This document shows positions 28,038-37,034 of a stretch of DNA of 64,000 nt, one piece after another. Numbering within the stretch: the stretch's first letter is position 1; each line of letters starts with the position of its first letter. Origin of the DNA: Thiogranum longum (GTDB lineage Bacteria; Pseudomonadota; Gammaproteobacteria; DSM-19610). Made by a program: the position numbers and the translations under genes. The notes beneath the pieces are model-generated. The model searched no databases, was not told the origin of the DNA, and saw only the letters and a program-made list of their open reading frames with translations. Where the stretch lies: contig NZ_SMFX01000001.1 in NCBI RefSeq assembly GCF_004339085.1, positions 1,806,242-1,870,241 of the forward strand, read 5' to 3'.

Positions 28038-28370
28038 CTATCGTGCATAAGAGGCTCGATCCATGTCAACCACTTCAACCGTTATTACCGAAACAGGGAG
28101 CTCCAGCGTTTTTACTCCTGAAAGAATGACCTGGCTCATACGATTTCGGTTGTCTTCATCGCGCCCCGAACAAATCCTTGCCTGTATATGAATATAAGGA
28201 TCAGTGCCATCAGCATAGGTATGCACACCAAACGCATACGCCCGGGTTTTAATTTGACTTAACTTATATAACCCACTGTCGACAATAGCATCACGTGCAG
28301 TTTTTAAGACCGTAGTGATATCAACATCTTTCATCGCCTGTTCCGGATACTCAATTATGATATGCGGCAT
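28038..28370 (-). CDS. 5-carboxymethyl-2-hydroxymuconate isomerase-like protein (cassette)
   Basis: A 110-residue tautomerase-superfamily protein. It starts with the catalytic Pro after Met (MPHIIIEYPEQ) and has the conserved segments KTRAYAFGVHTY and RNRMSQVILSG of the CHMI family, which works in homoprotocatechuate breakdown. No other gene of that pathway is present, so the true substrate may differ. AGGAGG precedes the ATG. It lies directly after the disrupted attC. Confidence 0.75.
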   Translation of the reverse strand: MPHIIIEYPEQAMKDVDITTVLKTARDAIVDSGLYKLSQIKTRAYAFGVHTYADGTDPYIHIQARICSGRDEDNRNRMSQVILSGVKTLELPVSVITVEVVDMDRASYAR

Positions 28371-28451
28371 TTCCTACCTCCTATTTATTCATTTTTTTAC
28401 ACATAACGTTGTACACCAGCCGAGTGATCTAGCACCACTTTCGTGGACACT

Positions 28452-29306
28452 TTATGCGCACAGCTTTTCATATTTCTCCGGCGATTGGTAGTCAATCCCC
28501 GAGTGCAGGCGCTCTCGATTGTAGAACTCTATATATTCAACGATATGTGCGACGGCATCAATGTCATTCTCAAACAGCCGGTGGTGTACCAGCTCGGCTT
28601 TAAGGGTATGGAAGAAGGATTCCGCCGTTGCATTGTCGAGTGGATTGCCTTTACGACTCATGCTTCGCGTCATACCCGCCGATTCTACCAGCGCACGATA
28701 TTCATGGGCCGCATACTCGATGCCTTGATCCGAGTGGAAGATACATCCTGCCTCCGGTGTGCAACGTGACAAGGCCATGCGTAAGGCGCTTTTGGTCAAC
28801 TCTGCGTTCCGCTTCCGACTAAACGACCAGCCCACGACCTTGCGGCTAAACAGATCCAGCACCACAGCATGGTAGAGCCATCCAGATCGGGTTTTGATGT
28901 GGGTAAAGTCCCCCACCCACTGCACACCCGGTGCCTCGGGTCTCGGCTCCTGTTTTAACCGGTTGCCCGTGCAGGAGTAAAACATATGCTGACCGGGTCG
29001 CCAGGCATACAGGCCTGTCGTGGAAGCCTTGATACCCAGCTCACGCATCAGGCGGTTGATTCGCCTTCGACTGCATGGATAGTCTTTATTGATCAGCTCC
29101 TGGTGCAGTCTGGCGGCACCATAACTGCGCCGGAATCCCTGGTGCAGCTCCCTGATGAGCGACATGAGTTTTTTGTCGTACTGGCGGTGCTGACTCTCCG
29201 GACGTGACTGCCACGCATAGAAGCCGCTGGGGGAGACACCCAGCAAGTCGCATAGCCTTGTGACCTTATATTGGCCTCGGTTCTTCTCGATAAAGGCGAA
29301 CTTCAC
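28452..29306 (-). CDS. IS3-family transposase, OrfB (DDE integrase domain)
   Basis: A 284-residue catalytic part of the transposase. It has an HTH_21-like N-terminus (VTRLCDLLGVSPSGFYAW) and an integrase core with the three acidic residues in VGDFTH, FHSDQGIEY and ATAESFFHTLK. It overlaps orfA by 4 nt in the -1 frame. An A7 run near 29337 in orfA is a probable slippery site that would give an OrfAB fusion. All motifs are intact. Confidence 0.92.
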   Translation of the reverse strand: MKFAFIEKNRGQYKVTRLCDLLGVSPSGFYAWQSRPESQHRQYDKKLMSLIRELHQGFRRSYGAARLHQELINKDYPCSRRRINRLMRELGIKASTTGLYAWRPGQHMFYSCTGNRLKQEPRPEAPGVQWVGDFTHIKTRSGWLYHAVVLDLFSRKVVGWSFSRKRNAELTKSALRMALSRCTPEAGCIFHSDQGIEYAAHEYRALVESAGMTRSMSRKGNPLDNATAESFFHTLKAELVHHRLFENDIDAVAHIVEYIEFYNRERLHSGIDYQSPEKYEKLCA

Positions 29307-29674
29307 CGCCTTGCTTTCTCGAAGAACCGCCGCGCTTTTTTTAACAGGTCCAGCTCCTCCGTGCGAAGTCCCAGCGTTTTCTCCAGTTCCCGAATCCGCT
29401 TGTTGGCCTTGATCAGTTCGTCGTCCTTGGCTTTGGCCGGATCTGTACGTGTCTTACGCCGTTTCAGCGATGACTTGGGCGGTTTCATATGCCTGTTCTC
29501 TCGTAACTCACCATTTTTGTGCTCCATTCGCCACCGGTAGAGCATGACAACATGGATGCCGAGGCCTTCTGCTATATCTTTGGCTGTAACGCTTGGGTGA
29601 TTCGCTAACTTAACGGCTTGTTGTTTGAATGCAAGGGTGTATCGGTCGTAGTTACGCTTCTTCGTCTGTCCCAT
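29303..29674 (-). CDS. IS3-family transposase, OrfA
   Basis: A 123-residue DNA-binding subunit with a helix-turn-helix (FKQQAVKLANHPSVTAKDIAEGLGIHVVMLYRWR) and a leucine-zipper-like coil (LIKANKRIRELEKTLGLR). Near the end, TTA AAA AAA G provides a -1 frameshift signal into orfB. Confidence 0.9.
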   Translation of the reverse strand: MGQTKKRNYDRYTLAFKQQAVKLANHPSVTAKDIAEGLGIHVVMLYRWRMEHKNGELRENRHMKPPKSSLKRRKTRTDPAKAKDDELIKANKRIRELEKTLGLRTEELDLLKKARRFFEKARR

Positions 29675-29797
29675 TTCCGGGCCTCTCTAGTAAAACAGTG
29701 GGTGACTGTCTACTAAAGTGGTGCTAGTTCAGCTGGCTAACCCAGAGCGACGAGGAACGAGGAGCGGCGGGTTAGCCAGTCCGGGTTGACGGGATGG

Positions 29798-30517
29798 TTA
29801 GACGCCTTTTCTCGCAGCCTCAAGATTTTGATCATTCTCAACGAGCCACTTCTCTAGCTTCTCATACTCAGCTGGCCAGACATTGTTGTATTCTTCTTCA
29901 AACACGCGCATAAACTCCAATGTCAATTCTCCCAGGTTGGAGGCATACAACTCAGCCCACCTGTTTTCAAAAACCGTTTCATATTCTTTCTCGTTTACAA
30001 ACGAGTAACCAAAGCAGACGCCTTCATAATTTGGGTGGGCGCTTTCACAAAGATCTGCGTAAATTTCGAAAATCCCGGGATATTTCTTCTCGCACCATTT
30101 TTCAAGTATTGTGTGTGTAACATTAATTGCGTTGAGTTTTGTAGTCTTATTCTTTGACCCCAACATTAACTGTGATGTCATGTCAGAAAAAGCATTGAAT
30201 TCTTCTTTTCCCTCCAGTACGGCTTTCATTTTCTGGTTTAAATAGATAAGAATACCAAGCGTCTCAATGGTGCTACGGAGCAGGATTCTTGCACCAAGAA
30301 TATGCCCGGTATTTGAAAGAACCACCATTTGGTTCAATAGGTCAGTTACACGCCAAAACGTGAGTTCTCGCAAAACAATGCTGCGATATGTGGCCTTCCA
30401 TTTATGTGCTGCTGGATTTCGGGAAATCAACCCACCAAGGTCTATCTTCTTACAGAGATAAGAATTCCAAACCTCCAATACTTTAGCCACATTTTCCATA
30501 TTGCAATTACTGTGCAT
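29798..30517 (-). CDS. Unknown helical cassette protein (DUF5677-like)
   Basis: A 239-residue, all-helical protein. The segment GHILGARILLRSTIETLGILIYLNQ resembles a motif seen in DUF5677-type proteins, sometimes carried on mobile elements. There is no signal peptide. The gene starts a few bases after the core of attC G and its stop lies in attC F, so it fills one cassette. The A/T-rich sequence points to a foreign origin. The function is not established. Confidence 0.6.
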   Translation of the reverse strand: MHSNCNMENVAKVLEVWNSYLCKKIDLGGLISRNPAAHKWKATYRSIVLRELTFWRVTDLLNQMVVLSNTGHILGARILLRSTIETLGILIYLNQKMKAVLEGKEEFNAFSDMTSQLMLGSKNKTTKLNAINVTHTILEKWCEKKYPGIFEIYADLCESAHPNYEGVCFGYSFVNEKEYETVFENRWAELYASNLGELTLEFMRVFEEEYNNVWPAEYEKLEKWLVENDQNLEAARKGV

Positions 30518-30522
30518 CAGGC

Positions 30523-30602
30523 ATCTAACGTCCAGCGCCAGGGGCGGTGCGCTGTTTGCACCGTCCCAGCCGCGAAGCGGCTAACTGGGCGCTGTTGTTA
30601 TA
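30523..30602 (-). repeat. attC site G
   Basis: An 80 bp site reading TATAACAACAGCGCCC ... and ending GTTAGAT on the minus strand, a perfect GTTRRRY core. Arms GGGCGCTG/CAGCGCC and a central GCCGCTTCGCGGC stem are clear. Confidence 0.85.
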
Positions 30603-30619
30603 CCGTAACAGCACGCGCT

Positions 30620-30967
30620 CTAAGGACATGGCCACGCTTCGGCAAACGCTTGACGAACTGCCTGCCAATCAGCCCAATGAAGGTTTTCTGGATGTGCCTC
30701 CGCCCATTTTATAAATACCTGCTTCATTTGAGTGTAACTAATGGCTAGATCCATCCCATTAGGTTTCGTTGGTGGGCAGCTCATTAGTTCTTTTTTCCCG
30801 TAATCGTTCGTTGTCCGCCCATCATAAAACCCGGCTATATACCCAGAGCAATACGAACTGTCTCTAACACCTTTACAATGACTTAGGAGTGTTTCTGCTG
30901 ATCCTGCCGCAATAGTATTTAAAGGCACCATCATTCCGATAAGCAGCATCATTGGTACTCGTGACAT
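30620..30967 (-). CDS. Rap1a/Tai-like secreted protein (cassette)
   Basis: A 115-residue protein from the ATG at 30967 (CAGGAAG upstream) with a Sec signal. The mature part has the Rap1a/Tai pattern: paired cysteines (LLSHCKGV, SSYCSGYIAGFYDG, LMSCPP, AWPCP) and VFIKWAEAHPENLHW. In Serratia, Rap proteins give immunity to type VI effectors; cassette-borne relatives are untested. No effector gene is near. Confidence 0.65.
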   Translation of the reverse strand: MSRVPMMLLIGMMVPLNTIAAGSAETLLSHCKGVRDSSYCSGYIAGFYDGRTTNDYGKKELMSCPPTKPNGMDLAISYTQMKQVFIKWAEAHPENLHWADWQAVRQAFAEAWPCP

Positions 30968-30993
30968 TGAATTCTTCCTGTATCTATTAAGCG

Positions 30994-31050
30994 GCATAAC
31001 GTTTAAGGCCAGTGGCGGCGAAGCCGTCCAACTGGGCCGCATTGTTATGA
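30994..31050 (-). repeat. attC site H
   Basis: A 57 bp site ending GTTATGC on the minus strand, differing from site A at only about 4 of 51 aligned positions. Confidence 0.85.
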
Positions 31051-31632
31051 GCTTTCCGATTCATAATTCAATATGCGCTTTGTTATTAGTGGTTGCGGGT
31101 CGTCATTTCCAATAGTATTTATGGTGTCCAGCTTTTTATCGAGAGCTACCGATGCGAACGCTAGTGATAGCCTAAAATCGAGAGGCGCACCAGAAATATC
31201 GTACTCCTCACTAGCTTTCTCAGACACATCTTTATATATGGGGAAATCCTTCAACGGTGAGCATAATTCACGAACGCGATCTTTATGAGCCCCTGAAGTT
31301 AAATCGCAACCCGATACCTCATGAGCAAAGTTGTTCCTAATTCTTCTAACGAGGTGTAGTGTTCTTGAAAGCTGACTATCGATTAAGCCCAGCCTAAAAC
31401 AAAGGTTAATTTTAGAACTATAGGTCGACAATGGAGAGTCGCCATCTAGAAGCTCATCTTTACCTGTTGGGCACGGAGTAAGATATCTCTCCAATATTTG
31501 GTATAGCAGTAAATCTAGTTTCGCAGCACCCAGCACCACGGCAGCCCTATCAGATTCTGCCATGAATTCTTCAAAGAAAGATTTCCAGTTTTCCTTCCCT
31601 AAGTGATGGCTCTTATTTTTACTCATATCCAT
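31045..31632 (-). CDS. MltR/HEPN-like protein (cassette)
   Basis: A 195-residue protein similar to the mannitol-repressor family in its core (ESDRAAVVLGAAKLDLLLYQI ... SKINLCFRLGLIDSQLSRTLHLVRRIRNNFAHE). The RxxxxFAH-like end of this motif is the hallmark of HEPN-type folds. Mannitol genes are absent, so a metabolic role is unlikely. It may be a nucleic-acid-acting or defence protein, which remains inference. Confidence 0.65.
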   Translation of the reverse strand: MDMSKNKSHHLGKENWKSFFEEFMAESDRAAVVLGAAKLDLLLYQILERYLTPCPTGKDELLDGDSPLSTYSSKINLCFRLGLIDSQLSRTLHLVRRIRNNFAHEVSGCDLTSGAHKDRVRELCSPLKDFPIYKDVSEKASEEYDISGAPLDFRLSLAFASVALDKKLDTINTIGNDDPQPLITKRILNYESESS

Positions 31633-31638
31633 TCCCGC

Positions 31639-31702
31639 TCATAACGTTTAAGCCCAGCTGCAGCCTGCGAAGCTGGCTGTCAGCTGGGGAACATGGTTAG
31701 GC
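31639..31702 (-). repeat. attC site I
   Basis: A 64 bp site reading GCCTAACCAT ... ending GTTATGA on the minus strand, with CCCAGCTG/CAGCTGGG arms and a GCAGGCT-type inner stem. Confidence 0.75.
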
Positions 31703-31706
31703 ATTC

Positions 31707-32384
31707 TTACCTCAGCGCTGATTGTGGTGACCATGAATTAGCATCCTGCTCTGCTTTCTTATAGTCTTCTGTAGATAATGTCTGTTTGCAGTACTTAACT
31801 GTACCCGCAGCTTGTTCCTTGACTCTACCATGCTTGGAATATTTCAATGCTCTTATTGCCCACATACAGCCTTTAACCATATCTGCTTGGCCTAACTGGC
31901 CAGATCCGTACATTTGACCTAAATTGAACATTGACTCAGCCCAGCCCAACTCCGCAGCACGTAAGTACAATGCATAACCCTTTTGCCTGTCTTTGGGGAC
32001 ACCTAAGCCTAGATCATGAAGGTAGCCGAGATTATTAGTTGCTAATGCATGATTTTGTTTTGCGGCTTTTTCGTACCAAATTATTGCTTCTTCATATTGC
32101 TTGTCTGCCTGGTACCCACTTCCTAAGCTATTCTGCGCTTCTGCATGACCTGCCTCCGCGGCTTTCCGGTACCATTTCTTGGCCTCATTTCCATCACTAC
32201 GAACACCCTTACCATAATCGTAAGCAGCACCCAGCTTAAATTGGGCTTCTGTATCCCCCGATTCGGCTTTTGCGATAAGCTTTTGTACTTCAGGGTCTGG
32301 CTGCGTTTGTTGTGAAGCACAACCAATCAAAAGCCCCCCAAGGATTAGCATTCCAATAAAGTACTGCGGTACTACTCTCTGCAT
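31707..32384 (-). CDS. Sel1-repeat lipoprotein (cassette)
   Basis: A 225-residue protein from the ATG at 32384 (GGGGA five bases upstream). The lipobox LLIGC is followed by about four Sel1-type repeats (AQFKLGAAYDYGKGVRSDG, AQNSLGSGYQADKQYEEAI, ATNNLGYLHDLGLGVPKD, SMFNLGQMYGSGQ). These form a curved protein-binding scaffold, probably anchored in a membrane facing the periplasm. It occupies one cassette between attC J and attC I. Confidence 0.8.
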   Translation of the reverse strand: MQRVVPQYFIGMLILGGLLIGCASQQTQPDPEVQKLIAKAESGDTEAQFKLGAAYDYGKGVRSDGNEAKKWYRKAAEAGHAEAQNSLGSGYQADKQYEEAIIWYEKAAKQNHALATNNLGYLHDLGLGVPKDRQKGYALYLRAAELGWAESMFNLGQMYGSGQLGQADMVKGCMWAIRALKYSKHGRVKEQAAGTVKYCKQTLSTEDYKKAEQDANSWSPQSALR

Positions 32385-32407
32385 ATTATTCCCCATTTAG
32401 CATGAAT

Positions 32408-32490
32408 GCCTAACGGCCTGCACCAGCGGCGCCGCGCTGTTTGCGGCGTCCGAGCCGCAAAGCGGCGAACTGGGTGCGGTGGTTATGTGG
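32408..32490 (-). repeat. attC site J
   Basis: An 83 bp site starting CACATAACC and ending GTTAGGC on the minus strand, a perfect GTTRRRY core, with long GC-rich arms. It is similar to sites B and G. Confidence 0.85.
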
Positions 32491-32860
32491 CATATGCAGC
32501 AGGAATACCATAAAGCACCGCCCCAGAGGAAAACACAAGAAAAAATACGACAGACCCCCAATGTTTTAGTTTAAAAAATACGATTTGCCCAATTGCCCTA
32601 AACAACCAAAACAGTGCGATAAGAACAAGGAGGCTATGGCCCAATGCTGATTCCATTAACTCCTTAGTATGTAACAGAGAGATATAGCCAAATATGACGA
32701 ATGTGAAAATAAGGCTTACGTTCATAACCTGCATTATTGCCCTATTTAAAAAAGACAATGTCCTAAGGTCTTCCCCCCAATTAAAGATACGCCAAAACAT
32801 GAGATGGAAAATTACGAAACCGAAACTATAGATACCGCCGGCCTTAATTAGTGCATCCAT
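32483..32860 (-). CDS. Four-helix membrane protein (cassette)
   Basis: A 125-residue protein with about four hydrophobic segments (GGIYSFGFVIFHLMFWRIF, VMNVSLIFTFVIFGYISLL, LGHSLLVLIALFWLFRAI, GSVVFFLVFSSGAVLYGI). A His in the first and a His in the third segment are notable. No family recognised. It starts after the core of attC K, and its stop is in attC J. Confidence 0.6.
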   Translation of the reverse strand: MDALIKAGGIYSFGFVIFHLMFWRIFNWGEDLRTLSFLNRAIMQVMNVSLIFTFVIFGYISLLHTKELMESALGHSLLVLIALFWLFRAIGQIVFFKLKHWGSVVFFLVFSSGAVLYGIPAAYAT

Positions 32861-32877
32861 CACTCAGTGTCCTTGCC

Positions 32878-32940
32878 ACATAACGGTGTAACTCAGCTGC
32901 ACGTGCGAAGCACGTGTCTGCTGTAGTGCGTTGTTCTACG
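32878..32940 (-). repeat. attC site K (last clear site)
   Basis: A 63 bp site reading CGTAGAACAAC ... GTTATGT on the minus strand, with a perfect ACGTGC-TTC-GCACGT hairpin. Confidence 0.75.
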
Positions 32941-33005
32941 GCAACCCTCTGAAGTATCAGTTTCCGCTGATCATAAAATGCGGACTGACCGGATGAACAC
33001 TTAGG

Positions 33006-33073
33006 TAAGCGAAGGCAGAAAGCGCTGTCTTTTCCAAGCACGCTTGAAACGCAGCGCTTTCTGCCTTCGCTTA
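33006..33073. repeat. 22 bp perfect inverted repeat
   Basis: Arms at 33006-33027 and 33052-33073 are exact complements, giving a strong hairpin. A T7 run follows about 10 nt after the right arm, so it might terminate plus-strand transcription; it could also be a recombination site. Confidence 0.6.
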
Positions 33074-33156
33074 ATATCATGTTTTTTTCATCCTGTCTGT
33101 CCGCTTTTTCTGTTCAGCTTTATAAGAAATTTCGGTTTGACCGCTAGAACTATAGT

Positions 33157-33385
33157 TAGACGGCGTATGCCGTATATCCGGAAACACGCGGCGCGGGCCA
33201 TATAGCTCCCCCAGTCGGGTGGCTATACGGCGATTGCCGTCTATCATGACTTTTTTGCGCAAAATGAAATCCCCCTAACCTACTGTTACTTTTATACAAA
33301 TTAACGGCAGGTTTCAAGCGGTAATAGTAGACGGCGTGCGCCGTGATATCGGGAATTTGGGTGGATAGGCGGCGTGTGCCGTCTA
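33157..33385. repeat. Four dispersed copies of a 20 bp palindrome
   Basis: The copies start at 33157, 33224, 33328 and 33366 and share ACGGCG...GCCGT. Start-to-start spacings are 67, 104 and 38 bp, so this is not a regular array. Confidence 0.55.
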
Positions 33386-33512
33386 ATACGTCCATTTTTT
33401 GTTGCAAACGCGGCGCTGCAACTCCGTGATAACCCTGTGTAAAGCGGACAACGCCTGTATCCGGAATGCTGCTGTATGGATCAACAGTAGCTACCTGAAG
33501 GCGCGTTACTGT

Positions 33513-34114
33513 CTAGTCCACTGCCGCCCAGATATACCAGCTCGCCACCGTCCGGTATGGGCGCCAGGCTTCCGCCAGTTCAATGTAGGTATCGTGCGGG
33601 ACATCCTCCCCCAACCCCCAATGCACCCGCATGGACTTCCTTAACGCAAGATCCCCCACCGGCAACACATCCATCCGGCCCAGTGAAAACATTAACAACA
33701 TCTCGGCGGTCCATTGCCCGATACCGGGCAGGTCCATCAGTCGTTCTGCCACGCGTTCATCATCCAGTGTATCGAGACCATGCAGGTCCAGTTCGTCCTG
33801 GCGCACGCGGCGTGCGATTTCGCGGATGTAACGTATCTTCGCGCCGCTCAGGCCGCAACGTCGCAGGGTGGTTTCGCGTACGCGGTAAAAATGTTGGGGA
33901 TGAAACACGTCACTGTCAAAGTGTTTGAGCAGGCGGCCTTCGATGCTGCGCGCGGCCTTGACGGAGAGTTGCTGGTTGACGATGGCCCACACCAGGGTGT
34001 GGAAGCGCGGGTGTGGGTCGCGTTGCAGGGTGCAGGGGCCGTGCTGTTCGATCATGCGGGCGAGGACCGGGTCAGTTTTTGCCAGGTAGCGTTCGGCCTG
34101 GCGCAGTGCTTTTT

Positions 34115-34118
<4 letters not shown>
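33513..34118 (-). CDS. AlkA-like DNA-3-methyladenine glycosylase II (HhH-GPD)
   Basis: A 201-residue base-excision repair enzyme with HhH-GPD architecture: the early FHTLVWAIVNQQLSVKAARSI, the hairpin LPGIGQWTAEMLLMF and the catalytic Asp in VLPVGDLALRKSM. It lacks the N-terminal Ada/AlkA beta domain, as the short bacterial forms do. It starts at GTG 34118, which overlaps the stop of the upstream 51-residue peptide by 4 nt, making it the last gene of a ligA-led operon. Confidence 0.9.
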
Positions 34119-37028
<2,910 letters not shown>

Positions 37029-37034
37029 ATCCGT

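Larger units (their letters stand above)
28430..29726 (-). mobile_element. IS3-family insertion sequence
   Basis: About 1.3 kb, with terminal inverted repeats beginning TAGCACCACTTT at both ends and further partial matches inward. It contains two overlapping frames, orfA and orfB, in the usual IS3 arrangement. I see no clear direct target repeat. It is inserted in an attC site of the cassette array. Confidence 0.85.
28401..29803 (-). repeat. attC site F, split by an IS3-family element
   Basis: One part lies at 29727-29803 (minus-strand GTCTAACC plus an 11 bp stem CTGGCTAACCC/GGGTTAGCCAG at 29733-29743 and 29769-29779). The other lies at 28401-28429 and ends in GTTATGT. The two parts are separated by the IS. 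Confidence 0.6.
22001..32940 (-). mobile_element. Integron gene-cassette array without integrase (CALIN)
   Basis: This region has about eleven attC-like palindromes separating small, unrelated genes that point almost uniformly to the minus strand. On that strand each site follows a stop codon, begins near ATAAC/CTAAC and ends in GTTATGC or GTTAGRY just ahead of the next gene. Two subfamilies of highly similar sites recur. No tyrosine recombinase of the IntI type is present in the window. The right boundary appears to lie between 32940 and 33512. The 24.2-26.9 kb part lacks recognisable sites. Confidence 0.8.
32941..33512. other. Non-coding region at the array edge with unusual palindromes
   Basis: No convincing gene. 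It contains a perfect 22 bp inverted repeat (33006-33027 and 33052-33073, arm starting TAAGCGAAGGCAG) with a 24 nt loop. It also contains four copies of a roughly 20 bp palindrome of the form TAGACGGCGnnnGCCGTCTA, at 33157-33176, 33224-33243, 33328-33347 and 33366-33385. A GTTAGAC sequence at the first copy resembles an integron core. I see no attI or intI. Confidence 0.5.

Noticed and set aside
33006-33073. 22 bp inverted repeat considered as the ends of an insertion sequence
   Set aside because: The arms are only 24 nt apart and enclose no gene.
32844-33080. 78-codon minus-strand frame covering attC K and the 22 bp inverted repeat
   Set aside because: The sequence overlaps non-coding palindromes, has no ribosome site and shows no protein-like pattern.
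33157-33385. Four spaced palindromes considered as a CRISPR array
   Set aside because: Spacing is irregular (67, 104, 38 bp), the repeats are short, and no cas gene is present.
33077-33407. Minus-strand frames repeating DGNRRIA/DGTRRLS-like peptides
   Set aside because: The peptide repeat simply reflects the DNA palindromes; there is no start context and the two frames differ.
22001-33512. Search for an integron integrase gene within or beside the array
   Set aside because: No tyrosine-recombinase-like frame is present in either strand, so the array is called integrase-less in this window.
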